Below the pieces are notes generated by a model. It worked only from the letters and a program-made list of their open reading frames with translations. It did no database searches and was not told the DNA's origin. The position numbers and the translations under genes were made by a program. Positions 24,118 to 34,140 of a DNA stretch of 64,000 nucleotides are shown piece by piece. Numbering within the stretch: position 1 is the stretch's first letter; each line of letters starts with the position of its first letter. The stretch covers positions 115,946 through 179,945 of the forward strand of contig NZ_JADEWR010000009.1 in assembly GCF_015207525.1 (NCBI RefSeq), read 5' to 3'. Source of the stretch: Nodosilinea sp. LEGE 06152 (GTDB lineage Bacteria; Cyanobacteriota; Cyanobacteriia; Phormidesmidales; Phormidesmidaceae).

Positions 24118-25410
24118 TCAAACATCCAATATTTTCATTTGAGAATTAGATGATATTTTGCGCGTCCATAGGATTACACCAAGCAAACTAAGGCTTGCAA
24201 TTGAGGATACGCCTAGAAGCAAAATGCTAAATTCAACTTGAAAATTAGCTAGAACTAAAGCGAATCCAGGCAAAAGGATACTGACCGCCAGTCCTATAAA
24301 GAAAAATTGTTTTTGTTTGCCAAGGACAACGGGCACCATGGATAGCGGCGAAGCCAAAAAGCTAAGAATAATCCAAGGGACTAAAATCCTGGCGTAGATC
24401 CCAGCTTTTAACCACTTGTCTCCAAAGGCAATGGAGAAGACAACTGGGGCAAGTAACATAATCCCTAGAAGTAGAGGCAAGAAGACAACAAGCAATTTTT
24501 TAATTAGCTCTTTACACTTCAGCCATAAGTTAATTCTATGGTTATGAGCTTCAGCTATTTCTTGATAGAAAACCTGTGATATCGGTGTACTAATCAGACT
24601 TATAGGAAGCTGGATAACTCTCTGAGCTAAGGAATAGTGACCAAGACTTTCCATGGAATAAAATGTTGATATAGCAAAGTAGATTCCATTTGTTCTGAAA
24701 GTATCAAGAAAAACCTGCGGGGCGTTAAACTTTGGAAAGTCCTTGTATTTGGCTGCATAAACAAAGCTCTTATTTAGGCTTACATACTTTCCTAGTTCGT
24801 GATCCTTCCTGAATATATGAAAACCTAGGTAGGATATTCCAATCGTCTGACTAATTAATCCGCTACATATCAACCCGCCCACTCCCAAATCGTTAAGTCC
24901 AGCATATAGATTAAAGGCGGCTCCTAGCAAAGACTGCAAAATAGATGTTTCTACGAGTTTTCTATAGTATTTCTTCCGATTAGACCAGTAGCTAAGTGTT
25001 TGATAAACACCCGTTTGCAGAACCGTAACTGGAATGAAGTAGAGCCATCGCGAGATTTCTATGTTACTAATCTGTTTAGCAATGCTCTGATTGAATACAC
25101 TAATAATCACTAATGATAGTAGACTCGAAATAACTGCCAGGGAAGCAGTAAGTGCGACAACATTAACTGCTTCTTCGTCTTTCTCTGGCAAAACTATTGA
25201 AACCTCATACTGCCCTGTAGCAATCACTGAAATCGAAGTTGTAATACCTAAGTAAATAGCTATTACACCATAGTCGCTAGGTGTAAACAACCTGGACAGA
25301 ATAGGAGACATGCCTATGGAAACTACTTGAACAAAGGTTGTTCCTGTAGCCAGCTTAAGCACATTTTGATTAAAGCCATCTTTAGAAAACCATGCCTGTA
25401 TTGATTTCAT
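24118..25410 (-). CDS. wzx: Wzx-like oligosaccharide flippase
   Basis: The 430-residue membrane protein has about 12 hydrophobic segments and starts with the flippase pattern LATGTTFVQVVSIGMSPILS followed by RLFTPSDYGVIAIYL, typical of the polysaccharide-synthesis/MATE-like flippase family. It would move a lipid-linked oligosaccharide across the inner membrane for Wzy polymerisation. No Wzy or Wzz homologue is recognised in the window. It is AT-rich and lacks HIP1 sites. The gap to the divergent FkbM gene (121 bases) probably holds promoters for both. Confidence 0.82.
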   Translation of the reverse strand: MKSIQAWFSKDGFNQNVLKLATGTTFVQVVSIGMSPILSRLFTPSDYGVIAIYLGITTSISVIATGQYEVSIVLPEKDEEAVNVVALTASLAVISSLLSLVIISVFNQSIAKQISNIEISRWLYFIPVTVLQTGVYQTLSYWSNRKKYYRKLVETSILQSLLGAAFNLYAGLNDLGVGGLICSGLISQTIGISYLGFHIFRKDHELGKYVSLNKSFVYAAKYKDFPKFNAPQVFLDTFRTNGIYFAISTFYSMESLGHYSLAQRVIQLPISLISTPISQVFYQEIAEAHNHRINLWLKCKELIKKLLVVFLPLLLGIMLLAPVVFSIAFGDKWLKAGIYARILVPWIILSFLASPLSMVPVVLGKQKQFFFIGLAVSILLPGFALVLANFQVEFSILLLGVSSIASLSLLGVILWTRKISSNSQMKILDV

Positions 25411-25531
25411 GTTTCAAGAGTCAAGACATCAAAAGTTCAATTAATTTTCTTTGCGCTATTCACTCGCGAGTCAATATCACTGATGAAATGGTATAAATGG
25501 TCATCAAAAATCAATTCAGACGGACAGGGTT

Positions 25532-26335
25532 ATGGATTTTCGCTACCGGGATCAAACCTTTTCAATCAATAGCCTTTCAGAAAGTGATCATATTTACAAG
25601 CATATTGTTGAGAGCAATAGTTTTTATGAAATTGACCTACTTGAGTACATTTACTCGTTAAGATCTTTTTTGCCTCGCGGTAAAGCTATTGCTATAGACG
25701 TAGGAGCTAATATTGGTAACCATTCTATCTTTTTAGGAAAATTTTTGTCAGACTACGTCTTTGCGATTGAGCCTTACGAACCTACCTTCCAAGTTTTACA
25801 AGACAATCTTAGAAGAAATTTGTCGGGTGATCAGTATTTCACCTTCTGCCTAGCTGTAGGAGAATCGGATGGAACTGGTGTAATGAAATTACCTGACGAT
25901 GGCGATAGCAATTTTGGCATGATGAAGTTTGAAGCATCCTCCGAAGGTGGGAGAACTCGTTTAGTAACCTTGGAAAATCTAGTTGATGAAGCTTGCACGA
26001 AGGAGCTTTTAAACGCTAATGTCGCTATCGTAAAGATTGACGTTGAAGGCATGGAAATGTCGGTTTTAAGAGGGGGAAGAAAAATCTTAGAGAAATTCAA
26101 GCCTCATCTATTCATTGAGCTTTCAACCGATTCTGCTTTTGAGTCGGCTAGTCAATTTTTGGATGAGCTGGGGTATAAAGTTATGAGTTGTCACGCAGAT
26201 ACTCCGGTCTATCATTTTGCTTACAAACCTAATCAACTGCTGTATCTCTTCATTAAATACCTAAGTGCCAAGCTCTATTTCGACAAACATTTAAAGCCTA
26301 GAATTATTCAAAAGCTGCACACAGTTTTTAGCTGA
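25532..26335 (+). CDS. FkbM-family methyltransferase
   Basis: This 267-residue protein has the S-adenosylmethionine-binding core of FkbM enzymes: AIDVGANIGNHSIFLGKF (motif I, about residues 55-72), FAIEPYEPTFQVLQ and VKIDVEGMEMSVLRG. Such enzymes often O-methylate sugars in surface glycans. It is the only plus-strand gene inside the leftward glycan locus and is strongly AT-rich, so it came with, or into, the imported block. The acceptor is unknown. Confidence 0.85.
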   Translation: MDFRYRDQTFSINSLSESDHIYKHIVESNSFYEIDLLEYIYSLRSFLPRGKAIAIDVGANIGNHSIFLGKFLSDYVFAIEPYEPTFQVLQDNLRRNLSGDQYFTFCLAVGESDGTGVMKLPDDGDSNFGMMKFEASSEGGRTRLVTLENLVDEACTKELLNANVAIVKIDVEGMEMSVLRGGRKILEKFKPHLFIELSTDSAFESASQFLDELGYKVMSCHADTPVYHFAYKPNQLLYLFIKYLSAKLYFDKHLKPRIIQKLHTVFS

Positions 26336-26448
26336 AGGTGGCTGTATCCAAGGCACTCAAAGCCCCAAGCTTATCTGACGCAGTAAGTTCACCTGTTCAC
26401 GAGTCCAACAATAGCAATCAGTATCGTAGAGAGACTCGGACATCGCGC

Positions 26449-27030
26449 TTACCCCACTGGAGCAACCTGTAACGCCGAAAACCGTTGATACTTAACTTCC
26501 ATTGAATCTACGGCGAAACCCTCGGCATCAAACTCCAGCACATCACCGTAGGCACTCATCCAACCCATGATCTTGGCTGGCACCCCCGCTACCATGGCAT
26601 AAGCTGGCACATCCTTCGTCACTACCGCCCCCGCCGCCACAAAAGCGCACTCGTGCAGCGTCACCCCACACACGATTGTCGCATTAGCCCCAATGCTCGC
26701 CCCCCGCTTCACCCTCGTAGTCAAGTAGTCGTCGGAGGTATTGCGTGGAAACTCGCAGCGCGGTGTTTTCACGTTGGTAAACACCATACTGGGGCCGCAA
26801 AACACGTAGTCTTCCAAAATTATCCCCTCGTAGAGGGAGACATTGTTTTGGATTTTGCAGCCGTCGCCAATGGTGACCCGATTGGCCACATAAACATTTT
26901 GCCCCAGTGAGCAGTTTTGGCCGATGGTAGCCCCAGCCATAACGTGGCTAAAGTGCCAAATTTTGGTGCCCTCGCCAACGGTGGCCCCAGCGTCGATGAG
27001 AGCGGTATCGTGAGCAAAAAAATCAGCCAT
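26449..27030 (-). CDS. wbpD: WbpD-like UDP-amino-uronate N-acetyltransferase
   Basis: The 193-residue protein is a left-handed beta-helix acyltransferase with many hexapeptide repeats (ALIDAGATVGEGTKIW, ATIGQNCSLGQNVYV, ASIGANATIVCGVTL). WbpD acetylates the 3-amino group of UDP-GlcNAc(3NH2)A to give UDP-2,3-diacetamido-glucuronate. Its start overlaps the WbpB-like gene by 8 bases, so the two are coupled. The match to WbpD rather than another hexapeptide transferase is based on sequence starts (FFAHDTALID) and on the wbpA-wbpB context. Confidence 0.85.
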   Translation of the reverse strand: MADFFAHDTALIDAGATVGEGTKIWHFSHVMAGATIGQNCSLGQNVYVANRVTIGDGCKIQNNVSLYEGIILEDYVFCGPSMVFTNVKTPRCEFPRNTSDDYLTTRVKRGASIGANATIVCGVTLHECAFVAAGAVVTKDVPAYAMVAGVPAKIMGWMSAYGDVLEFDAEGFAVDSMEVKYQRFSALQVAPVG

Positions 27031-27967
27031 GGAGTGCCGCCTCTACCTGTTCCAAAATATTTACTACCGCAACCCCATTCCACCCGTCTGAGTGGGGGCG
27101 CTGACGGCTAGCCACACAAGCTAAAAAATGTTCACATTCCAGTTTGAGCGGCTGAGCATCGGCAATATCGATAATTTGGGTGCCCTTGTCCACAGCATTA
27201 AGATCGCCGTCGAAGTGCTTGTGATGCACCGTCACTACCTGCTCAATCTCGTCGTAGACCAACATTTGATGCTCAGCAATTACTACAGTGCCCCGCTGCT
27301 TGAGGGGCCACTGCCAAGAGCAGTGAAGATGGGCGGTTTGCCCGGTGGCAAAGGCAAGGTCTACCTGCACCTCGTCAGCGATCGCAGTTTGTAGACGGGC
27401 ATGCCCCACCGCCTGCACCGCCTCAAGGGCAGGCGACCCCAGCAAATCGAGAATGATAGAGACATCATGGGGGGCCAGCGACCACCATACATTTTCAGTG
27501 GTGCGTACCTTGCCTAGGTTAAGCCGCTGGGTGGCTACATGCTGCACCATCCCAGCTTCCCCCGATCGCAGATAATTGCGCATCCAAGCGATGGCAGGCT
27601 GGTAGAGCAGCAGGTGCCCCACCATCAAAATGCGATCGTGGGCATCGGCGTACTCAGCCAGCTGCCGCGCCTCAGTAGCCCGCAGCGTCATGGGCTTTTC
27701 GACAAACACATCTTTGCCTGCGGTGAGCGCAGCTAGGGCCAACTCAAAATGAGTGGGGGCCGGGGTGGCCAGCACCACAGCTGGCGCATCACTGGCAAGG
27801 GCCAGATCAAAGGTTTCGTAGATAGTGGCTTTGGGGTGGTTGGCCTGTAGGCGCTGCCGCAGGGCCGCATCTACCTCGACCACTCCGGCCAGGTGGCCCA
27901 ACTGCTCAAAGTTGCGCACTAGGTTTTGGCCCCAGTGACCGCTGCCAACTACAATCACATCGGTCAT
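27023..27967 (-). CDS. wbpB: WbpB-like UDP-GlcNAcA 3-dehydrogenase
   Basis: This 314-residue Gfo/Idh/MocA oxidoreductase has an N-terminal NAD fold (VIVVGSGHWGQNLVRNFEQLG) and the family motif DVFVEKPM with the catalytic Lys-Pro (about residue 90). WbpB oxidises C3 of UDP-GlcNAcA before transamination by WbpE. The ATGA overlap with the upstream wbpA-like gene and the 8-base overlap with the wbpD-like gene show tight coupling. A WbpE-type aminotransferase is not in this window. Confidence 0.87.
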   Translation of the reverse strand: MTDVIVVGSGHWGQNLVRNFEQLGHLAGVVEVDAALRQRLQANHPKATIYETFDLALASDAPAVVLATPAPTHFELALAALTAGKDVFVEKPMTLRATEARQLAEYADAHDRILMVGHLLLYQPAIAWMRNYLRSGEAGMVQHVATQRLNLGKVRTTENVWWSLAPHDVSIILDLLGSPALEAVQAVGHARLQTAIADEVQVDLAFATGQTAHLHCSWQWPLKQRGTVVIAEHQMLVYDEIEQVVTVHHKHFDGDLNAVDKGTQIIDIADAQPLKLECEHFLACVASRQRPHSDGWNGVAVVNILEQVEAALHG

Positions 27968-29325
27968 AGCAGGGTTACCTTATGGTTGGGATCGCTTAGG
28001 TGGCGGGTGGCTCCTCGGGTGTCAAGAATGGCCTTGGCCTGGTGCAATACCCGGCTAAAGTCTACAGAACTGTGCTCGGTGGTGATGATCACCAGGTCGG
28101 CGCTGGCAATGGCATCATCGGTCAACTCTACGCTCTCTAACAAGTGGCCGTTGAGGTGCAGCGACGGCACGTAGGGGTCATGGTAGCGCAGGGTAACCTG
28201 CTCGTGCATGAGCGACTCCATTACCGCCAGGGCCGGCGATTCGCGCCAGTCGGCCAAGTCTTTTTTGTAGGTGACGCCGATGACTAAAATTTGCGATCGC
28301 GACGGGGCAATACCTAGCTGATTGAGTACCCGACAGGCTTTGCTGCGCACAAAAGAGGGCATGCGGCGGTTGATCTCGCCTGCCAGGGCAATGAAGCGGG
28401 TGTTGAAGTTAACCTCTTTGGCCTTCCACTCCAAGTAGTGGGGGTCGATGGGTATGCAATGGCCGCCGACACCAGGGCCAGGGTAGAAAGGCATGATGCC
28501 AAAGGGCTTGGTGTTAGCGGCGTCAAGCACTTCCCAAACATCAATATCAATACGATCGCACAGCAGCGCTAACTCATTCACTAGAGCGATGTTGACGGCC
28601 CGGAACGTATTCTCAAAGATTTTTACCAGCTCAGCGGCCTTGGCGCTGCTAACGGGCACCACGTGATCGATCGTCTGCTGGTAAAACAGGGTGGCAATCT
28701 CCAGGGAAAGTGGGTCAGAGGCCCCCACTACTTTATTGGTGTTTTTGGTGGTATAACGCTGATTGCCCGGGTCTACCCGCTCCGGGGAATGGGCTAGAAA
28801 GAAGTCGCGCCCCTGCTTCAGCCCACTGTGGTGCTCTAAGATCGGCCGCATCACGTCGTCGGTAGTGCCCGGATAGGTGGTGGACTCCAGGGAAATCAGC
28901 TGGCCGGGGCGCAGGTGGTGGGCAATGGCGGTGGTCACACTCTCGATGTATGACAGGTCGGGGGTAAGGTTTTTGGTCAGGGGCGTGGGCACGCAGATTA
29001 CTACTACGTCGGCATCAATGATGCGATCGAAGCCGGTAAATGCTTGAATTTTGCCCGCTTCCACCAGCGCCTTGAGTTCGGCATCATCCACATCGGCAAT
29101 GTAGTTGTCGGCTCGGTTGACCCGCTCGGCCCGTTTGGGGTTTTGCTCAATGCCCAGCACCTGAAATCCGACCTTAGCTTTTTCGACCGCAAAGGGAAGG
29201 CCAACATAGCCCAGCCCAACAACGCCAATGCGGGCGGTATGCTGAGTAATACGCTCTTTAAGCTGCAAAAAACACGCGGGTAGAGGCGTTGAAGTCCTTT
29301 GGGGGTCAAAGGTAGTTGAAGTCAT
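27964..29325 (-). CDS. wbpA: WbpA-like UDP-N-acetylglucosamine 6-dehydrogenase
   Basis: The 453-residue enzyme belongs to the UDP-glucose/GDP-mannose dehydrogenase family. It has an NAD fold at about residues 33-55 (IGVVGLGYVGLPFAVEK), the catalytic Cys at C290 in VGGHCIPIDPHY, and a C-terminal UDP-binding domain (VIGVTYKKDLADWRESPA). Together with the WbpB- and WbpD-like genes downstream it would make UDP-GlcNAcA as the first step to a 2,3-diamino uronic acid. It is probably the first gene of the leftward operon after the 340-base gap at 29,326. Confidence 0.88.
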   Translation of the reverse strand: MTSTTFDPQRTSTPLPACFLQLKERITQHTARIGVVGLGYVGLPFAVEKAKVGFQVLGIEQNPKRAERVNRADNYIADVDDAELKALVEAGKIQAFTGFDRIIDADVVVICVPTPLTKNLTPDLSYIESVTTAIAHHLRPGQLISLESTTYPGTTDDVMRPILEHHSGLKQGRDFFLAHSPERVDPGNQRYTTKNTNKVVGASDPLSLEIATLFYQQTIDHVVPVSSAKAAELVKIFENTFRAVNIALVNELALLCDRIDIDVWEVLDAANTKPFGIMPFYPGPGVGGHCIPIDPHYLEWKAKEVNFNTRFIALAGEINRRMPSFVRSKACRVLNQLGIAPSRSQILVIGVTYKKDLADWRESPALAVMESLMHEQVTLRYHDPYVPSLHLNGHLLESVELTDDAIASADLVIITTEHSSVDFSRVLHQAKAILDTRGATRHLSDPNHKVTLL

Positions 29326-29667
29326 AGGTGTAAGGGGGGCTCATTACAATTTATCTTGCCCACGGGTATGGCCAAACCTACACCAACAGGAACTCGTTAC
29401 TGTGCTTTACAAAGCTGGTCAATTCGCTAGAACGAGTACCCCCCACTAGGGGTACTTCACTTGTTACTGGCAAAGACATAGGTAATCTCAGCACCTCAAG
29501 AAAAATCACTGGCACTGCCGGGGCGCTCGATAGGGGCACCATCAGCCCGTCCAGGCAAAATGAGCTTTCTTCGACAACGGAAACCACATACTCGAAGGCA
29601 CAGTCTGCCAGCAACCCAGGGGTGAGTTCTGCCAGTAGGGCGGACGATCGCACCCCTCCACCCTCCG
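29326..29667. other. Intergenic region with one doubtful frame
   Basis: A minus-strand frame at 29,378-29,653 (91 residues, hydrophobic, Leu/Val/Ser-rich) has no ribosome binding site or family match and is not called as a gene. The stretch is likely to contain the promoter for the wbpA-like operon and the end of the ABC-2 permease operon is on the other side. Confidence 0.35.
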
Positions 29668-30537
29668 CTAAATCACGTCGGCAAAGGTGCGCTCCATGCG
29701 GCGGAAGTAGAGAACGCCTGTGACCAGCAGCACCACCACCAGCAGCATCGAGAGCCAGAACCCCGGCCAGTAGAGCGCCACATCGCCGCCAATGATCGCC
29801 CAGCGAAACCCATCGATCACCCCCACCATGGGGTTGAGGGAGTACAGCAGCCGCCAGCGATCGGGAATGATGCTGCTACTAAAGCCGACGGGCGAAATGT
29901 AGAGGCCAAACTGCACTAAAAACGGCACCACGTAGCGAAAGTCGCGGTACTGCACATTGAGGGCGGCCAGCCAGAGACCTGCGCCCATAGCGGCAGCAAA
30001 GGCGATCGCAATAAACACAGGCAGTGTCACCACCCGCCACGAGGGCATTTCCTGGTACCAGGCCATCAGCCCCAGCAAGATAATGCCCGAAATCAGAAAG
30101 TCCACAAAGCTGACGATGACGGCGCTGGTGGGCACCACCAGCCGAGGAAAGTACACCTTAGAAATCAGGTTGGCGTTGGTAATCAGGCTGTTGCTGCACT
30201 CGCTGAGGGCGTTAGAAAAGAACTGCCAGGGCAACAGCGCTGAAAACACCAAAATGGGGTACGGGGCACTGCCCTCGGTGGGCAGGTTGGCCAGGCGACC
30301 AAACACCACCGTAAACACCACCATGGTCAAAAACGGGCGAATCAGCGCCCAGGCCACCCCGATCGCGGTCTGTTTATAGCGCACCAAAATATCGCGCCAG
30401 GCGAGAAAGTAAAATAGCTCGCGGTAGCGCCACAGGTCGCGAAAGTATTGGGCTTCGGTGCGGCCCGCCTCAATAATCAATTCGGGCGGAGCGGCGGGGG
30501 CGGGGCGGCGGGGACGTTTTAGGCGAGGCATAGGCAC
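29668..30537 (-). CDS. ABC-2 type polysaccharide/polyol-phosphate export permease
   Basis: The 289-residue protein has six predicted membrane segments and the family start YRELFYFLAWRDILVRYKQTAIGVAWALIRP, typical of Wzm/TagG/KpsM-type permeases. It would form the channel of an ABC exporter for a finished glycan. The ATPase partner (Wzt/TagH type) normally follows or precedes directly, but neither neighbour encodes it. The gene sits between wbpA-like and leuS on the same strand. An ATPase elsewhere in the genome is assumed. Confidence 0.85.
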   Translation of the reverse strand: MPMPRLKRPRRPAPAAPPELIIEAGRTEAQYFRDLWRYRELFYFLAWRDILVRYKQTAIGVAWALIRPFLTMVVFTVVFGRLANLPTEGSAPYPILVFSALLPWQFFSNALSECSNSLITNANLISKVYFPRLVVPTSAVIVSFVDFLISGIILLGLMAWYQEMPSWRVVTLPVFIAIAFAAAMGAGLWLAALNVQYRDFRYVVPFLVQFGLYISPVGFSSSIIPDRWRLLYSLNPMVGVIDGFRWAIIGGDVALYWPGFWLSMLLVVVLLVTGVLYFRRMERTFADVI

Positions 30538-30625
30538 AGGTTACTCTATGGGCCAAGGTGCCCATCCTAAAGCCAAAGTCGCTCAGATGAACACCTGAGC
30601 GCTCAATTTTTTTAGCCTTAGCCTG

Positions 30626-33217
30626 CTATCCGGCTACCACAAAGTTGACCAGCTTGCCGGGCACCACAATCACCTTTTTGATCTCCTTGCCGGTCAGGTA
30701 ACGTTGGGCTGCCTCCGACTCGCGGGCGTATTGCTCGAGCGCGGCTTTGTCGGAGTCGGCGGGTACCTCCAGGGTGCCGCGCGTCTTGCCCATGATTTGA
30801 ATCACCAGGGTAATCTCATCCACTACCAGGGCGCTGGGGTCAAATACAGGCCAGGGAGTGCGGTGGACGGACTCGCTATGGCCCAGCTGGTGCCAGAGTT
30901 CGTCGGCCAGGTGGGGCGCAAAGGGGGCCAAGAGCAGCACCAGGGCGCGTACACCCTCGGCGTAAACCGGGGATGCTTTCGTGGCAGAGTCTGTGAGGGC
31001 ATTGCTGAGCTTCATCAGCTCTGAGACGGCGGTGTTGAACTGGTAGTCGCCATCAATGTCTTCGGTAATCGCTTGAATGGCGGTGTGGATGGCGCGGCGC
31101 AGATTTTTTTCGTCCTTAGAAAGATCGGCAGCGGTATCCCCGGCGGGCGAGCCACCATTTGCCCCTGCGGTGGCGATGTATTCGGTTACCAGCCGCCAAA
31201 CTCGGTTGAGAAAGCGGAACTGCCCCTCTACGTCGGCGTCATCCCACTCCAGGTCTTTTTCGGGCGGGGCCTTGAAGAGAATGAACATACGGGCGGTGTC
31301 GGCCCCGTACTTGGCCAGCACGGCCTTGGGATCGACGCCGTTGTACTTCGACTTTGACATTTTTTCGTAGAACACCTCCAGGGCATCGCCTGTCTGCGGA
31401 TCGACGGGGTGCGCTGGGTCGGCCACATCCTCAGGGGCAACATACCTACCCGTCTTGGGGTTTTTGTAGGCGGTGTTTTGCACCATGCCCTGGGTTAGCA
31501 GCCGCTCAAAGGGTTCGTCGCAGGAGAGCAGGCCGCGATCGCGCAGCACCTTAGTAATAAAGCGCGAGTACAGCAGGTGCAGAATGGCGTGCTCAATGCC
31601 GCCTACGTACTGATCCACAGGCATCCAGCCGTTGGCCTGGGCGGTGGCAAAAGCCTGCTCAGGGTTTTGGGCATCGGTATAGCGCAAAAAGTACCAGGAC
31701 GAGTCGATAAAGGTGTCCATGGTATCGGTTTCGCGCCGAGCGGGGCGATCGCAGGTGGGGCAGGGCACATTCACCCAGTCGCCTAGCTGGGCCAAGGGCG
31801 AGGCACCGCGCCCCGAAAATTCCACATCCTCGGGCAGGGTGACGGGCAGCTGCTCATCGGGCACAGGCACAATGCCGCACTCCGGGCAGTGCACCACCGG
31901 AATTGGCACCCCCCAGTAGCGCTGGCGCGAGATTAGCCAGTCGCGCAGGCGATAGTTCGACTCGCCCTGTCCCTTCTTGTTGGCCTCCAACCAGCGAATA
32001 GCGGCTGGGACGCTTTCGGCCTCCCCTTTACCCGCTGGAATGTCATTGAGCGGTCCAGAGTTGACCATAACGCCTTCCCCGGCCCAAGCGGCGGTCATGG
32101 TATCGCCGTCGAGAACGTCTCCCTCTGGCTGCACCACCACCTTGACCGGCAGATCAAACTTGCGGGCAAACTCAAAGTCGCGCTGGTCGTGGGCGGGCAC
32201 CGCCATAATCGCCCCGGTGCCATAGCCCATCAGTACATAGTCGGCAATCCAGATGGGGATCTTGGCCCCGTTCACTGGGTTCACCGCATAGCTGCCCGTC
32301 CACACGCCGGTTTTTTCGCGGTCTTCGGCGGTGCGATCGATCTCGCTTTTGGCGGCGGCGGCCTTGCGGTAGTCGTCTACGGCAGCGACGCGATCGGGCG
32401 CGGTCAGCTTCTCCACCAGCGGGTGCTCCGGCGACAGCACCATAAAGGTGGCCCCCCACAGGGTATCGGGTCGGGTGGTAAACACCGGCAGGGCATCCCC
32501 CGCCTCGGTTTTAAATACGACTTGAGCGCCTGTGGACTTGCCAATCCAGTTAGCCTGCATGGTGCGCACCCGCTCGGGCCAGCCGGGCAGCTTATCCAGG
32601 TCTTGCAGCAGCTCCTCGGCGTAGTCGGTAATCTTTAGAAACCACTGGCGCAGCAGCTTTTTCTCTACCAGAGCCCCCGATCGCCAGGACTTGCCCTCGC
32701 TGTCTACCTGCTCGTTGGCCAGCACCGTTTGGTCAATGGGGTCCCAGTTGACCGCCGCCTCTTTTTGGTAGGCCAGGCCCATTTGCAGCATTTGAATAAA
32801 AATCCACTGGGTCCAGCGGTAGTAGTCGGGGGCGCAGGTGGCCACCTCGCGCTCCCAGTCGTAGGAGAGGCCGAGTTCCTGAAGCTGTGCCCTCATCTGG
32901 TCAATGTTCTGGTACGTCCACTGGGCCGGGTGAACGCCGCGATCGATTGCTGCATTTTCCGCAGGCAGGCCAAAGGCATCCCAGCCCATGGGGTGCAGCA
33001 CCCGGTAGCCCTGCATCCGCCGCACCCGCGCCACCACGTCGGTAATGGTGTAGTTGCGCACGTGGCCCATGTGCAGGTTCCCCGACGGGTAGGGAAACAT
33101 CGACAGCGCGTAGAACTTGGGCTGATCGGGGTTCTCGATCGCCCGATCTAGCCCTTGCTCGGCCCAGACCTGCTGCCACTTCGTCTCGATCTCTGCGGGG
33201 TTATATTTGGACTCCAC
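30626..33217 (-). CDS. leuS: Leucyl-tRNA synthetase
   Basis: This 863-residue class I synthetase charges tRNA-Leu in the cytoplasm. The HIGH motif is HMGH at residues 49-52 ([14 protein letters not shown]), the KMSKS motif is present near residue 619 ([10 protein letters not shown]), and the CP1 editing domain with its [15 protein letters not shown] motif lies in between. Length is normal for bacterial LeuRS. It starts with ATG and appears to be in a leftward unit upstream of the ABC-2 permease, with an 88-base gap, probably without functional link. Confidence 0.98.
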   Translation of the reverse strand: MESKYNPAEIETKWQQVWAEQGLDRAIENPDQPKFYALSMFPYPSGNLHMGHVRNYTITDVVARVRRMQGYRVLHPMGWDAFGLPAENAAIDRGVHPAQWTYQNIDQMRAQLQELGLSYDWEREVATCAPDYYRWTQWIFIQMLQMGLAYQKEAAVNWDPIDQTVLANEQVDSEGKSWRSGALVEKKLLRQWFLKITDYAEELLQDLDKLPGWPERVRTMQANWIGKSTGAQVVFKTEAGDALPVFTTRPDTLWGATFMVLSPEHPLVEKLTAPDRVAAVDDYRKAAAAKSEIDRTAEDREKTGVWTGSYAVNPVNGAKIPIWIADYVLMGYGTGAIMAVPAHDQRDFEFARKFDLPVKVVVQPEGDVLDGDTMTAAWAGEGVMVNSGPLNDIPAGKGEAESVPAAIRWLEANKKGQGESNYRLRDWLISRQRYWGVPIPVVHCPECGIVPVPDEQLPVTLPEDVEFSGRGASPLAQLGDWVNVPCPTCDRPARRETDTMDTFIDSSWYFLRYTDAQNPEQAFATAQANGWMPVDQYVGGIEHAILHLLYSRFITKVLRDRGLLSCDEPFERLLTQGMVQNTAYKNPKTGRYVAPEDVADPAHPVDPQTGDALEVFYEKMSKSKYNGVDPKAVLAKYGADTARMFILFKAPPEKDLEWDDADVEGQFRFLNRVWRLVTEYIATAGANGGSPAGDTAADLSKDEKNLRRAIHTAIQAITEDIDGDYQFNTAVSELMKLSNALTDSATKASPVYAEGVRALVLLLAPFAPHLADELWHQLGHSESVHRTPWPVFDPSALVVDEITLVIQIMGKTRGTLEVPADSDKAALEQYARESEAAQRYLTGKEIKKVIVVPGKLVNFVVAG

Positions 33218-33583
33218 GTCCCTAGCTCCTACTGCTGCACTGGTGCGAACTGTAGACCATGATAGCGACGAGTGGGAGCGAGATTGCGAACAAAAAGATG
33301 CGTTCGTCCTACAAATTTTCAGCCTGTCCAGTTTACGACCCGCCCCTACGTCTCTAGCAGTGACCCTAAATACATAGGGTCACAGGTGGCTATGCACGCA
33401 CAGAAGTTGTTTTTTGGTCACGTTGCCTTAGGTTGCGGCAATCAGCAGGAAAAATTCATAAGCAGGAACACTGCACAGAAAAAACTTGTCACTTTTCGGC
33501 AATGAAACCTTCTTAAATGAGCTAAAAGAATAAAGTTCTGCGGGTCTAAATTTATGATGACAACCGCACCGGACACATGAGCT
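33218..33583. other. Divergent intergenic region with a palindrome
   Basis: This gap separates leuS (leftward) from the small gene at 33,584 (rightward). A perfect 8-bp inverted repeat with 8-base spacer, GTGACCCT...AGGGTCAC at 33,360-33,383, is the only clear structure. It may be an operator; no T run follows, so a terminator is less likely. No gene or RNA is recognised. Confidence 0.5.
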
Positions 33584-34087
33584 ATGACTGAGATTTTAGA
33601 GTTTTGTGGAGAATTTTCTCCACCCACAATTGGAACTAGATCCAATTCAGTTAAAATTGCTGGAGATGGCTTTTGTCAATTGACAGACAAGGGATTGAGA
33701 GTTCAGGGGTTCAAAGATCGTCGACTCAGCAAAACCGAGTGGATCAATGCGGTTTTCTGGGTGCTAGTTTGTTTTGTCACCGGTTTTTTTGTTTTCTTTG
33801 TTTGGTTTGCTGGACTGGGATATGTGATTAGGTTAATTAACTTAAGAAAACGAAAAAATAAGCGTGGCAAGCCAGTTGATATTCTGATTCCCTGGAAGAA
33901 AATCTCATCCTATAGCTTAAGTTCAGCAGCCGACAAGATAATTATTATCCACCTTAAGAAGTTCAAATCAAGACAGGGAACTTTTGCTGGGAAGTTATTT
34001 TTTCAAGTGGATGACTCACGGAATTCAATGGATTTTTTGGATTTTGCTGAAGAACTAGTGAATTATGGAATTCGGCCTCTGTCTTAG
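33584..34087 (+). CDS. Membrane protein of unknown function
   Basis: The 167-residue product has one long or two short hydrophobic segments (about residues 54-84, INAVFWVLVCFVTGFFVFFV) flanked by polar domains. A basic stretch follows (INLRKRKNKRGK), so the C-terminal part is probably cytoplasmic. The gene is AT-richer than its neighbours and has no HIP1 site, which suggests import. It stands alone between leuS and the phycobilin lyase gene. No family is recognised. Confidence 0.6.
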   Translation: MTEILEFCGEFSPPTIGTRSNSVKIAGDGFCQLTDKGLRVQGFKDRRLSKTEWINAVFWVLVCFVTGFFVFFVWFAGLGYVIRLINLRKRKNKRGKPVDILIPWKKISSYSLSSAADKIIIIHLKKFKSRQGTFAGKLFFQVDDSRNSMDFLDFAEELVNYGIRPLS

Positions 34088-34112
34088 CCAGAATTTTAGA
34101 ATTAGGCCTCAA

Positions 34113-34140
34113 GGAGGTAAGCACCTTGGTGCCTACCTCC
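34113..34140. repeat. Strong hairpin in the convergent gap
   Basis: GGAGGTAAGCACC and GGTGCCTACCTCC form a stem of 13 bases with one mismatch and a very short loop. It lies 25 bases after the stop of the gene at 33,584-34,087, in the convergent gap before the cpcT-like gene. Without a T run it is not a classical terminator, but it may end or stabilise the transcript. The rest of the gap (34,141-34,322) shows nothing. Confidence 0.5.

Noticed and set aside
29378..29653. Minus-strand frame of 91 residues between wbpA-like and the ABC-2 permease
   Set aside because: No ribosome binding site, motif or coding-like pattern; treated as intergenic.
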